Source: Caulobacter sp. UNC358MFTsu5.1 | Lineage (GTDB): Bacteria; Pseudomonadota; Alphaproteobacteria; Caulobacterales; Caulobacteraceae | Assembly (NCBI RefSeq): GCF_000712075.1 | Contig: NZ_JONW01000009.1 | Coordinates: 248,001-312,000 of the forward strand | Direction: 5' to 3' | Length of the DNA stretch: 64,000 nt | Part shown: piece by piece, positions 34,502 to 49,099 of the stretch | How positions within the stretch are numbered: the first letter of the stretch is position 1 | How the letters are laid out: the number at the start of each line of letters is the position of its first letter | Notes under the pieces: generated by a model | Database searches by the model: none | The model's input: only the letters and a program-made list of their open reading frames with translations | Told to the model about the DNA's origin: nothing | Program-made: the position numbers and the translations under genes

Positions 34502-35854
34502 ATGCTCCTCTCCGCCGAACAGCGTGCGCACGCCCAACGTAACTTGCCGCGCTACACCAGCTATCCGACGGCCCTCGCCTTCCAGGCGGACCAGGCGGCC
34601 GTCGGCCAAGGCTGGTTCGGCGCGACCCGGCCGGACGACCGCCTGTCGATCTATGTCCATGTGCCGTTCTGCCGTCGGCTTTGCTGGTACTGCGGCTGCC
34701 ACACCACGATCACCCACGGCTACGAACGCGTCGCCGCCTATGCCGACCTGCTCGGGCACGAGATCGATCTGGTCGCCCGACGCCTGGGCGAGCACGACGG
34801 CCTGACCCATCTGCATTTCGGCGGCGGCAGCCCCAACGCCCTGAACCCGGCCGACTTCCAGCGCCTGGTCGAGCGCCTCAAGCGCGTCTTCGGCCTGAGG
34901 CCCGGCGCCGAAGTCGCCGCCGAGCTGGACCCGGGCCTGCTGTCTGACGCCTTCATCGAGGCCGTCGGCGACGCCGGCGTCACGCGCGTGAGCCTGGGGG
35001 TCCAGACCTTCGATCCCCGGGTCCAGGCCCTGGTCAACCGCGTCCAGCCGATCGAGCAGGTCGCCCACGCCGTCCACGGCCTGCGCCAAGCGGGGGTGCG
35101 CGGCATGAACTTCGACCTGATGTACGGCCTGCCCGGACAGACGGTGGAGAACGTCCACGACTCCGCGCGCCGCGCCGCCGAGATGCGCCCCGACCGCGTG
35201 GCGGTCTTCGGCTACGCGCACGTCCCGTGGATGAAGAAGCACCAGGTCATGATCCGCGAAGCCGACCTCGCCGACCTCGACGAGCGCTGGGCCCAGGCCG
35301 AGGCCGCCGACGCCGCCCTGGTCGGGGCAGGTTATGTCCGCATCGGCCTGGACCACTACGCCCTTCCCGACGATCCCCTGAGCAAGGCGGCCATGACGGG
35401 ACGCCTGCGACGGAACTTCCAGGGCTATACCGACGACCCCGCTCCCGTGCTCGTGCCGATCGGTCCCTCGTCCATCGGCCAGTTCCGCGAGGGCTTCGTC
35501 CAGAACCTGGCGCCGACCGACCAGTGGGCCGCCCGGATCGCCAAGGGCGAACCGCCGCTCGCCCGCGCCCTGGCGCTGAGCGACGAGGACCGCCTGCGCG
35601 CCGCCGTCATCGAGCGCCTGATGTGCGGCCTGACGGTCGATGTCGAGGCGACATGCCGGGAGCACGGCTTCCCCCCGGACCACCTCGCCGGCGGCCTCGG
35701 CGCGCTCGACGCCCTGCAGATCGCGGGATTCTGCGTCCGCGACGGCGGGCGGGTGACCATTCCCGAAGGAGCCCGGCGGCTCATGCGGGTCGTGGCGGCA
35801 GCTTTCGACGCCCGCCTCCCGGTCGCCCCGGCCCGCCACGCGAAAGCGGTCTGA
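34502..35854 (+). CDS. hemN: Oxygen-independent coproporphyrinogen III oxidase (radical SAM)
   Basis: 450 residues. PRYTSYPTA near the N-terminus and YVHVPFCRRLCWYCGC (Cys cluster ~57-66, radical SAM CxxxCxxC plus the adjacent HemN-specific Cys) identify HemN. GGGSPN follows for SAM binding, with GVQTFDPRVQ, DLMYGLPGQT, GLDHYALPDD, and IGPSSIGQF near the C-terminal domain. It decarboxylates coproporphyrinogen III when oxygen is scarce, supplying haem to the cbb3 oxidase. The preceding FNR-type box supports co-regulation. The ribosome site before the ATG is weak, so a slightly different start is possible. Confidence 0.95.
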   Translation: MLLSAEQRAHAQRNLPRYTSYPTALAFQADQAAVGQGWFGATRPDDRLSIYVHVPFCRRLCWYCGCHTTITHGYERVAAYADLLGHEIDLVARRLGEHDGLTHLHFGGGSPNALNPADFQRLVERLKRVFGLRPGAEVAAELDPGLLSDAFIEAVGDAGVTRVSLGVQTFDPRVQALVNRVQPIEQVAHAVHGLRQAGVRGMNFDLMYGLPGQTVENVHDSARRAAEMRPDRVAVFGYAHVPWMKKHQVMIREADLADLDERWAQAEAADAALVGAGYVRIGLDHYALPDDPLSKAAMTGRLRRNFQGYTDDPAPVLVPIGPSSIGQFREGFVQNLAPTDQWAARIAKGEPPLARALALSDEDRLRAAVIERLMCGLTVDVEATCREHGFPPDHLAGGLGALDALQIAGFCVRDGGRVTIPEGARRLMRVVAAAFDARLPVAPARHAKAV

Positions 35855-36015
35855 ACCCGACGCTCGAACGTCGGAACCGATCGACAAGGCTTTCGGCTAT
35901 GACGAAATCGCCGAACTGAGGCAGGCTTCCCGGAACAAGGTCACGATCTTCGTCCGGCGGATCCACCAGGAGCCCGCGCGCCCGAAGATCGAAGCGATCC
36001 ACGGGGCCCGTCGCC

Positions 36016-37933
36016 ATGGAATTCCATCGAAGCCTGCGCGTCCCGCTGCTCTACGCCGCGGTGCTCGTGCTGGTCCTGGTCTGCGTCTATCTCGTCAGCC
36101 GGCCTCACGGAATCCATCTCGTCCAGGCCCAGGTGCTGGCCCAGGACAGCCAGGGCTATGCGCCGCCTCCGCGTCGCGTGGACTGGCGCGACATCCCCGG
36201 CCAATGGCGGACCGTCGCCCTGCCCCACGCGCCCCGCCCCGAGGTCCGGACCCAGCCCGGCGAGGCGGACGCCCTGCCCACGCGCACCACCTGGTACCAT
36301 TTCCAGCTCGGACCGGGGCAAGCGCCGCCGCCCGACGCCTATCTCTACATCCCGCGCTGGAAGACCGACGGCGAGATCGCGATCTATGTCGACGGCGCGC
36401 TGTTCTACCAATCGCACGCCAATCTGCAGTGGAACGGCTCGAACCGGCCGCTGTGGATTCCGCTGGAGGACGCGGCCGAGACCACGCCGCCCAAGGACAT
36501 CCTGATCCGCATCCGCCACGTCCGGGGCCTGGGCGGGGCGCTGTCGACCCTATGGCTGGGCGACTACCGCCAGCTGGGCGCGGCCTACTACGTGCGCGAC
36601 TTCTTCCAGATCGAGCTGCCCTATCTCAGTTCGGCGATATTCCTCGGGACCGGCATCTTCGCCTTCCTGGTCTGGCTCGGGCGACGGCGGGAGACGTTGC
36701 TGCTGCTCTTCGCGGTGATGAGCATCGTGGCGCTGCTGCGGGTGATGCACACCTTCATGGGAACGGACCGGTTGCCGATCCCGGACGCCTGGTTCGGCTG
36801 GCTGACGGTCAATGCGCTGAGCTGGATGATCCTGATCGCCCAGCTGTTCCTGGTCAGGCTGCATCATCATCGCCAGCCCTGGCTCACCGCCCTGATCGCG
36901 ACCACCAGCCTGGCGGTCAACCTGCTGACCCTGCCGCTCTTCGCCGGCACGTTCGACGCCACGATCGTGTCGCCGATCGTCTATCTGGTCATGGGGGTCC
37001 TGGCGATCACCACCTTCGGCCTCGGCTTCCACCGAAGCTGGCGGGCGCGTTCGCGGGAAGGCGTGGTCCTGGCCGCCTGGGGGCTGCTGAGCGTCCTGGC
37101 CGGCGCCTACGACCTTCTGCTCCAGAACAACCTGGTCAACATCGAGGGCCTGTTCCTCAACATCTATGCCGAGATCGGACTGATCGTCGCCTTCTGCCTG
37201 ATCATGCTGAACCGCTACATGCGGGCGATGAGCGAGGTGGAACACGCCAACGCGGTGCTGGCCGAACGGCTGGCCGCGCGCGAGGCCGAACTGACCGAAA
37301 GCCACCAGAAGCTGCGCGAGGTCGAGCGGCGCGAGGTGCTGCACCGGGAACGCCAGCGGCTGATGCAGGACATGCACGACGGGCTCGGCTCGTCCCTGGT
37401 CAGCGCCCTGCGGGTGGTCGAGCACGGCAGGATCGACGAGCACGAGATCGCCCAGCTCCTGAAGAGCTGCATCGACGACCTGAAGCTGACCATCGACTCG
37501 ATGGAGCCGGTCGAGACCGACCTGCTCCTGCTGCTCGGCACGCTGCGTTTCCGCCTCCAGCCGCGGCTCGAAGCCACGGGCGTCAAGCTGCGGTGGGAGG
37601 TCCAGGACGTGCCGCCGCTGGCTTGGCTGGACCAGCGCCATTCGCTGCACATCCTGCGCATCCTGCAGGAGGCCTTCACCAACGTGATCAAGCACGCCGG
37701 CGCCGGCGAGATCCGGCTGGCCACCGAGGCGCGCGACGGTTTCGTGCGGGTCAGCGTGGTCGACAACGGACATGGGTTCGATGTCTCGGCCGCCGCCGAA
37801 GGCCGCGGCCTGGGCAACCAGGCCCGTCGCGCGGCGGCGATCGGCGGCCGGGTCGAGCTGGTATCGGGACCGGACGGAACCGCCTTCACCCTGCTGCTGC
37901 CGATCGTCGGCCAGCTCCGCGAGGCCGTCGAAC

Positions 37934-37947
<14 letters not shown>
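36016..37947 (+). CDS. Membrane sensor histidine kinase, NarX/HisKA_3 type
   Basis: 643 residues. One N-terminal helix is followed by a periplasmic beta-rich domain (~35-195, resembling 7TMR-DISM extracellular sensing domains). About seven helices follow (~200-400), then a coiled coil, a HisKA_3 dimerisation site with His454 in MQDMHDGLGS, and an HATPase with LQEAFTNVIKHA and DNGHGFD. Such kinases phosphorylate LuxR/NarL-type regulators, but none lies adjacent, so it is an orphan here. It follows hemN by about 160 bp, and its 3' end overlaps the convergent aminotransferase by 14 bp. The sensed signal is unknown. Confidence 0.88.
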
Positions 37948-39259
<1,312 letters not shown>

Positions 39260-39267
39260 GCAAAATC

Positions 39268-39282
39268 CTACTCAATGAGTAG
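39268..39282. promoter_or_regulatory. Perfect palindrome overlapping the aminotransferase ribosome site
   Basis: CTACTCA-A-TGAGTAG has 7-bp perfect arms around one base, 9 bp before the aminotransferase ATG. A related half (CAGTAG, preceded by TCATT) occurs near 39429-39434 on the receptor side. It is a likely operator for an unidentified regulator. Confidence 0.5.
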
Positions 39283-39504
39283 AGAAATCCACGCCGCCGC
39301 CTCGTCGCGCAATCCCCCCGCTTTCCTGATAAATCTGCGTGCCCAATCAGAATTTTTCCGCTCAGCTGAACGCCGATTAGAGAAGCTTGGCTTATCGGGA
39401 GGAAATCTCGGTTTGAATCCCCATTCATTCAGTAGGAATTCTCGGGCGAACGAAAAACCGGCGTTTTTGCCTCAAGAGCGTGCGCCGCAAGCGGGGATTA
39501 TCCA

Positions 39505-41721
<2,217 letters not shown>

Positions 41722-41728
41722 CGTCCAA

Positions 41729-41757
41729 GGCCTCCTCGCCCTCGCGGCGGGGAGGCC
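41729..41757 (+). terminator. Hairpin after the TonB receptor gene
   Basis: A 12-bp stem with one G-T wobble (GGCCTCCTCGCC with GGCGGGGAGGCC) and a 5-nt loop lies just after the stop. The missing U-tract makes partial attenuation as likely as full termination. Confidence 0.5.
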
Positions 41758-41776
41758 GACCGTTCTGGAGAGTTCG

Positions 41777-42742
41777 ATGATCAAGATCGTGTTGTCGGTG
41801 CTGGGGGGCCTGGTCGCGCTGGTGGTGGTCGCCGGCTTTGTCGGCTGGTTGCTGCTGCGCGGCCCCGACATCCCCTATGAAAAACTCGAGGCGAAATACG
41901 CCACGGCGGCCTCGCACTACGCCGACCTGCCGGGCGGCGTGCGCCTGCACTACAAGGACGAGGGCAAGGCCGACGGGCCGGTGCTGGTGCTGGTCCACGG
42001 CTTCGGCGACTCGCACTTCTCGTGGGAAGGCTGGGTCGCGCGCCTGGGCGACCGCTACCGGATCATCACCCTCGACCTACCGGGCCACGGCCTGACCCGC
42101 GCCCCGGCCGGCTATGTCGCCAGCGGCGACGGCTACGCCGACCTGATCGACGCCCTGGCCGCCAAGCTGGCCCTGCCCAGGTTCGCCATCGCCGGCAACT
42201 CGATGGGCGGCGGCGTGGCCTGGCAGACGGCCGTGCGCTATCCGAACCGCGTGGACGCCCTGATCCTCGCCGACGCCGCCGGCTGGCCGGCGACCACGCT
42301 GAAGAAGCCGCCCCTGGCCTTCAAGCTGTTGAAATATTCGTGGGGCCGCGCCTTCCTGCGCTCGATCGACAACAAGCCGCTGATCCGCTCGGGCCTGCGC
42401 GGCGAGGTCGGCGATCCCGCCGTGATCACCGACGCCTTCATCGACCGCTGGGCCGAACTGCAGCGCGCCCCGGGCCATCGCGCGATCCTGATGTCGATCC
42501 AGCCCGGCAAGCACGGCCAGGCCACCAAGGAGGCTCTCTCGACGATCAAGGCCCCGACCCTGGTGCTGTGGGGCGAGATCGACCCGCTGATCGAAGTAGC
42601 CGGCGCGCACAAGTTCGCCGAGGCGATCCCGGGCGCCAAGCTGATCATCTATCCGAAGGTCGGCCACCTGCCCCAGGTGGAGATCCCGCAACGTACGGCC
42701 GACGACGTCGCCGCCTTCCTGGCGGACGCCGGCATCCGCTAG
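41777..42742 (+). CDS. Membrane-anchored alpha/beta hydrolase
   Basis: 321 residues. An uncleaved N-terminal anchor (VLSVLGGLVALVVVAGFVGWLLL) precedes a full alpha/beta-hydrolase domain. It has oxyanion motif VHGFGDS, nucleophile GNSMGGG (Ser142), the acid in LWGEIDPLIEV (~271) and His in VGHLPQ (~299). The sequence type resembles lipases, esterases and C-C hydrolases; the substrate is not predictable. It lies between the receptor and the TPR/peptide-transporter genes on the same strand and may process the imported ligand. Confidence 0.9.
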   Translation: MIKIVLSVLGGLVALVVVAGFVGWLLLRGPDIPYEKLEAKYATAASHYADLPGGVRLHYKDEGKADGPVLVLVHGFGDSHFSWEGWVARLGDRYRIITLDLPGHGLTRAPAGYVASGDGYADLIDALAAKLALPRFAIAGNSMGGGVAWQTAVRYPNRVDALILADAAGWPATTLKKPPLAFKLLKYSWGRAFLRSIDNKPLIRSGLRGEVGDPAVITDAFIDRWAELQRAPGHRAILMSIQPGKHGQATKEALSTIKAPTLVLWGEIDPLIEVAGAHKFAEAIPGAKLIIYPKVGHLPQVEIPQRTADDVAAFLADAGIR

Positions 42743-42773
42743 CGTCCAGCCCCGGGACCTCTAGAGTAACCCC

Positions 42774-44147
42774 ATGCGTACCGACTATCTCGGCAATCCG
42801 GTCAGCCCGACCTCCGGCACGGCCCTGGCGGCCATCGACGATTTCGTCGATGGCTTCCTGAGCTACGAGACGCGGGCGGCGGACATCCTCGCCGCGGCCG
42901 AGGCCGAGCCGTCGAGCGCCCTGCTCAACGCCTACGCCGCCGCCCTCTGGCTGCTTCTCGAAGCGCCGGAGGCGGCGGAACGCGCGGCGCCCTATCTGGC
43001 CCGGGCCCGCGAGGCGGCGGGCGCGGCCCATCCGCGCGAGCGCCGGGTCGTGGATTTCGTCGCGGCCTGGTCCGCCAACGACATCCCCGGCGCGCTCGCG
43101 ATCGCCGACGCCATCCTGGAGGCCTGGCCCCGGGACCTGCTGATCCTGAAGCTGCGCCAGTACCACGACTTCAATCGCGGCGACTTCCCCGCCATGCTCC
43201 GGTCGGCGAGCCGGGCCCTGCCCGCCGCCGACGACGTCCCCCAGCTGCACGCCATGCTGGCCTTCGCCTACGAGCAATGCCACCTGCTGGATGAGGCAGA
43301 GGCCGCCGCCCGCCGGGCGCTGGCGCTGAAGCGCAAGGAGCCCTGGGCCCAGCACGCCCTGGCCCATGTGATGCTGACCCAGGGCCGCATCGACGAGGGC
43401 GCGGCGTTCCTGGAAGGCGTCCGCGACACCTGGACGGGACTCAACTCGTTCATGGACACGCACCTGTGGTGGCATCTGGCGCTGTTCTATCTGAGCCAGG
43501 GACGGTTCGAGGCGGCGCTGGCCGCCTATGACGACCACTGCTGGGCCCAGGCCAAGGACTATTCCCAGGACCAGGTCGGCGCCGTCTCGCTGCTGGCGCG
43601 GCTGGAAGTGGCCGGGCTGGACGTCGGCCAGCGCTGGAACGACTTGGCCGATTACCTGGTCGTCCGCGCCGACGACGTGGTCCAACCGTTCCTGACCTTG
43701 CAGTACCTCTACGGCCTGGCCCGCGCCGGACGTCCGGAAGCCGACGCCCTGCTGGCCGCCGTGCGCCGCGCGGCGCTGGACGCGCCCGACCATGTCCGAG
43801 AGACCTGGCGCGAGGTGGCCTTGCCGGCCGCCGAGGGGCTGGTCGCCCACGCGCGCGGCGACGACGCGGCGGCGCTGCGCGGCCTGCGCGCCGCCCTGCC
43901 CCGGCTGGCCGAGATCGGGGGCAGCCACGCCCAGCGCGACCTCTTCGAACAACTGATCCTCGCGGCCCTGCTCCGCGCCGATCGGCTGTCCGAGGCCCAG
44001 CAGACCCTGGAGCTGCGCCGGAACTTCGATCCCGACGGCGTCCCGCTGAACCGCGCCCTGGCCGCCGTCTACGACCGCCTCGGCCTGGCCGGCGAGGCCG
44101 CCAAGGCCCGCGCCCGCGTCGAGCGTCGCCTGGCGGCCATCGCGTGA
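42774..44147 (+). CDS. TTC38-like tetratricopeptide repeat protein
   Basis: 457 residues, nearly all helical TPR-type repeats, without signal peptide. Features that resemble the TTC38 family are DYLGNPVSPTS near the start, an HAMLAFAYEQ repeat, QHALAHVMLTQGRIDEG and LNSFMDTHLWWHLALFYL. The family is found in bacteria and eukaryotes but has no defined biochemical role. It is coupled to the downstream binding-protein/permease gene (GTGA overlap), so it is an operon member of the peptide importer. Confidence 0.82.
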   Translation: MRTDYLGNPVSPTSGTALAAIDDFVDGFLSYETRAADILAAAEAEPSSALLNAYAAALWLLLEAPEAAERAAPYLARAREAAGAAHPRERRVVDFVAAWSANDIPGALAIADAILEAWPRDLLILKLRQYHDFNRGDFPAMLRSASRALPAADDVPQLHAMLAFAYEQCHLLDEAEAAARRALALKRKEPWAQHALAHVMLTQGRIDEGAAFLEGVRDTWTGLNSFMDTHLWWHLALFYLSQGRFEAALAAYDDHCWAQAKDYSQDQVGAVSLLARLEVAGLDVGQRWNDLADYLVVRADDVVQPFLTLQYLYGLARAGRPEADALLAAVRRAALDAPDHVRETWREVALPAAEGLVAHARGDDAAALRGLRAALPRLAEIGGSHAQRDLFEQLILAALLRADRLSEAQQTLELRRNFDPDGVPLNRALAAVYDRLGLAGEAAKARARVERRLAAIA

Positions 44148-46693
44148 GGCTGCGCGCCCTCCTCGGCGGCTTGGCCGCCGCCCTCGCCATGGCCCTGGCG
44201 CCGGCGGTCCAGGCCGCGCCCAAGGACAGCCTGACGATCGCCCTGCAGCTGGAACCGCCCAACCTCGACCCGACCTCGGGCGCGGCCGCCCCGACCGACG
44301 AGGTGGTCTACGGCAACATCTTCGAGGGCCTGGTCCGGCTCGACGCCCAGGGCGCGGTCAAGCCGCTGCTGGCCACCTGGTGGGAGGTTTCGCCCGACGG
44401 CCTGACCTACACCTTCCACCTGCGCGACGGCGTGCGCTTCCAGGACGGAGCGGCCTTCGACGCGGGAACCGTCAAGTTCAGCCTGGAGCGCGCGATCGCG
44501 CCGGCCTCGGCCAACGTGCAGAAACAGGCGCTGAGCGTGATCCGCCGGGTCGAGGTGGTCGATCCCCGCACGGTGCGCCTGCACCTGGCCCAGCGCGACA
44601 GCGACCTGCTCTACGTGCTGGCCTGGGGCGACAGCGTGATGGTCTCGCCCCGCTCGGCCGCCGGCCTGGCCACCGCGCCCGTCGGCACCGGCCCGTTCCG
44701 CTTCGCCACCTGGCGGCGCGGCGACGCGGTGACCCTGACGCGCAACGACGGCTATTGGGACCAGCCGGCCCGCCTGCGGCAGGTGACGTTCCGGTTCATC
44801 GCCGATCCCGCCGCGGCCTTCGCGGCGATCAAGACCCACGAGGTCGACGCCTTCACCGACTATCCGGCGCCGGAAAGCCTGGCCCAGCTCCGCGCCGATC
44901 CGTCCCTGAAGGTGATCACCGCCTCCAGCGAGGGCGAGGTGATCCTGGCGATCAACAACCGCACCGGCCCGCTCGCGGACGTCCGGGTGCGTCGCGCCAT
45001 CCAGCACGCCCTGGATCGGCGGACGATCATCGACGGGGCGATGTACGGCTACGGCGTGCCGATCGGCAGCCACTTCCCGCCGCAGAACGCGGCCTATGTC
45101 GACCTGACGGGCCTCTATCCGCACGACGTCGCCAAGGCCAAGGCGCTACTGGCGGAAGCCGGCTATCCGAACGGCCTGTCGCTGACCCTGAAACTGCCGC
45201 CGCCCAACTACGCCCGGCGCAGCGGCGAGATCGCGGCCGCCCAACTGGCCCAGGCCGGCATACGGGTGAAGATCGAGAACCTGGAATGGGCCCAGTGGCT
45301 GGACCAGGTTTACGGGCGCCACGCCTTCGACCTGAGCATCGTCGCCCACACCGAGCCGATGGACTACGGCATCTACGACAAGGCCGACTATTATTTCGGC
45401 TACCACAGCGACGCCTTCCACGGCCTGATGGAGACGCTGAAGGGCGCGACCGACGAGGGTCAGCGGACCGTGATCCTCGGCCAGATCCAGCGCCGGATCG
45501 CCGACGACGCGGTCAACGGCTTCCTGTTCCAGTTCCCCCGCCTGGGCGTCTTCGACGCTCGGCTGAAGGACTTCTGGGTCAATTCGCCGACCCAGGCGAT
45601 CGACCTGCGCGCCGCCTCGTTCGGCGGCCAGGGCGTCGCGGACGGTCCCGTCGCCAAGGCCGGGCCAGGCGGCGCGATCCTCGGCGGCGTCCTGGCGCTC
45701 GCCGCTCTACTTGGGCTCCTGGCGATCGCCGCTCGCTTCGGCGCGACCTGGCTGGCCGGCCGCGCGGCGGTGATGATCCTGACCCTGCTGGCCGCCAGCA
45801 TCGTGATCTTCGGCGTCATCCAGGTCATCCCCGGCGACCCGGCCGCCTACATGCTGGGCCTGAACGCCAGCCCCGAGGCGGCGGCCAGCCTGCGCCAGCA
45901 GATGGGTCTCGAAGGCCCGGCGACGCAACGCTACCTGGCCTGGCTGCTGGGCATGCTGCACGGCGATCTCGGCGTCAGCTACACCTACCAGACACCGGTC
46001 GCGGCCCTGGTCGCCGAGCGGATCGGCGTCTCCCTGCCCCTGGCTTTGCTGGCCATGGTCCTGTCCGTGGTCATCGGCGCGCCGATCGGCGCCCTGGCCG
46101 CCGCGCGCCGGGGCAAGGCGGCCGACACGATCGTGATGGGCCTGACCCAGGTGGGCGTCGCCATCCCGAACTTCTGGTTCGCCGTGCTGCTGGTCATGGT
46201 CTTCTCGATCGGGCTGCGCTGGGTCTCGGCCGGCGGCTTCCCGGGATGGGAGGCCGGCCTCGTCCCGGCGCTGAAGGCCCTGGCCCTGCCCTCCCTGGCC
46301 CTGGCCGCGCCCCAGGCGGCGATCATCGCCCGCGTCACCCGCTCGGCCCTGATCGACACCCTGGCCGAGGACTGGATGCGCACAGCCCGCGCCAAGGGGC
46401 TGACGGCCGGCCAGGCCCTGTGGCGGCACGGCCTGCCCAACGCCCTGATCCCGCTTCTGACCATCCTGGGCCTGCAGTTCCCGTTCCTGCTGGCCGGCGG
46501 GGTGATCATCGAGAACGTCTTCTTCCTGCCCGGGCTGGGACGTTTCGTCCTCCAGGCCATCACCCAGCGCGACCTGATCGTGGTGCAGGGCGTGGTCATG
46601 CTGCTGGTCTTCGCCGTCGTGGCGACCAACTTCCTGATCGACTTGGCCTATGTGGTCGTCGATCCGCGCCTGCGCGGGAGCCGGGGTCGATGA
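44144..46693 (+). CDS. Dipeptide ABC importer: substrate-binding protein fused to DppB-type permease
   Basis: 849 residues in one frame. After a signal peptide (ALAMALAPAVQA) come residues ~28-490 of an SBP_bac_5 binding protein (LTIALQLEPPNLDPTSGA, VGTGPFRFATWRRGD, DVRVRRAIQHALDRRTI). An extra helix (~511-531) follows, then a DppB-like permease (helices from ~540, VIQVIPGDPAAYMLG, QMGLEGPATQRYLAW, and the EAA loop LAEDWMRTARAKGL). The two parts are normally separate genes. The fusion tethers one receptor to each permease. The GTG start overlaps the TPR gene stop; the stop overlaps the dppC-like gene (ATGA). No frame break is visible at the junction. Confidence 0.9.
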   Translation: MRLRALLGGLAAALAMALAPAVQAAPKDSLTIALQLEPPNLDPTSGAAAPTDEVVYGNIFEGLVRLDAQGAVKPLLATWWEVSPDGLTYTFHLRDGVRFQDGAAFDAGTVKFSLERAIAPASANVQKQALSVIRRVEVVDPRTVRLHLAQRDSDLLYVLAWGDSVMVSPRSAAGLATAPVGTGPFRFATWRRGDAVTLTRNDGYWDQPARLRQVTFRFIADPAAAFAAIKTHEVDAFTDYPAPESLAQLRADPSLKVITASSEGEVILAINNRTGPLADVRVRRAIQHALDRRTIIDGAMYGYGVPIGSHFPPQNAAYVDLTGLYPHDVAKAKALLAEAGYPNGLSLTLKLPPPNYARRSGEIAAAQLAQAGIRVKIENLEWAQWLDQVYGRHAFDLSIVAHTEPMDYGIYDKADYYFGYHSDAFHGLMETLKGATDEGQRTVILGQIQRRIADDAVNGFLFQFPRLGVFDARLKDFWVNSPTQAIDLRAASFGGQGVADGPVAKAGPGGAILGGVLALAALLGLLAIAARFGATWLAGRAAVMILTLLAASIVIFGVIQVIPGDPAAYMLGLNASPEAAASLRQQMGLEGPATQRYLAWLLGMLHGDLGVSYTYQTPVAALVAERIGVSLPLALLAMVLSVVIGAPIGALAAARRGKAADTIVMGLTQVGVAIPNFWFAVLLVMVFSIGLRWVSAGGFPGWEAGLVPALKALALPSLALAAPQAAIIARVTRSALIDTLAEDWMRTARAKGLTAGQALWRHGLPNALIPLLTILGLQFPFLLAGGVIIENVFFLPGLGRFVLQAITQRDLIVVQGVVMLLVFAVVATNFLIDLAYVVVDPRLRGSRGR

Positions 46694-47514
46694 GCCGCGC
46701 CCGCCTTTCCCCGGCCCTCGTCGTCGGCGCGGCGATCAGCGTGGTCTTCGTCGCGTCCGCCCTGCTGTCCCTGGTCTGGACGCCCTACGACGTTGCGGCC
46801 TTCGACATCGGCCACCGGCTGGAGGGACCCACCGCCGCCCACTGGCTCGGCCGCGACCACTTCGGCCGCGACGTCGCCTCGATGATCCTGCTGGGGGCGG
46901 GCAACGCCCTGGCCGTTTCGCTGGTGGCGGTCCTGCTGGGCGCCGGCCTGGGCGTCCCGCTGGGCCTGCTGGCGGCCGCCCGGCGCGGTCTGATCGACGA
47001 GCTGGTCATGCGCGCCTCGGACGTCGCCTTCGCCTTCCCGGCCCTGATCCTGGCCATCCTGCTCACCGCCGTCCTGGGCCCGGGCGCGATCAACGCCGTG
47101 GTCGCCATCGGGATCTTCAACGTGCCGGTCTTCGCCCGCCTGACCCGCGGCGCCGCCCTGTCCCTGTGGACCCGCGACTACGTCCTGGCGGCCCGCATGA
47201 CCGGCAAGGGCGCCGCCCGCATCTCGCTCGAACACATCCTGCCCGGCCTCGCCAGCGTGCTGATCGTCCAGGCGACCCTGCAATTCTCGCTGGGCGTCAT
47301 CGCCGAGGCGGGCCTGTCCTATGTCGGCCTCGGGGCCCAGCCGCCCGCCGCCAGCTGGGGCAAGATGCTGGCCGACGCCCAGACCCTGGTCTCGGTCGCG
47401 CCGCTGCAGGCGATCTTCCCCGGCCTGGCCATCGTCGTCACCGTGCTGGGCCTGAACCTGCTGGGCGACGGCCTGCGCGACCGCTTCGATCCGCGCCTGG
47501 ACGAGGAGCGCTGA
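46690..47514 (+). CDS. dppC: Dipeptide ABC transporter permease, DppC type
   Basis: 274 residues. An N-terminal helix, then HWLGRDHFGRDVASMILLGA (the standard DppC/OppC entry motif), RASDVAFAFPALILAI, an EAA loop (YVLAARMTGKGAARISLEHILPG) and a terminal GDGLRDRFDPRL. It forms the second half of the membrane channel with the fused DppB domain. Overlaps the upstream gene by 4 bp and precedes the ATPase gene by 1 bp. Confidence 0.93.
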   Translation: MSRARLSPALVVGAAISVVFVASALLSLVWTPYDVAAFDIGHRLEGPTAAHWLGRDHFGRDVASMILLGAGNALAVSLVAVLLGAGLGVPLGLLAAARRGLIDELVMRASDVAFAFPALILAILLTAVLGPGAINAVVAIGIFNVPVFARLTRGAALSLWTRDYVLAARMTGKGAARISLEHILPGLASVLIVQATLQFSLGVIAEAGLSYVGLGAQPPAASWGKMLADAQTLVSVAPLQAIFPGLAIVVTVLGLNLLGDGLRDRFDPRLDEER

Positions 47515-47515
47515 G

Positions 47516-49095
<1,580 letters not shown>

Positions 49096-49099
<4 letters not shown>

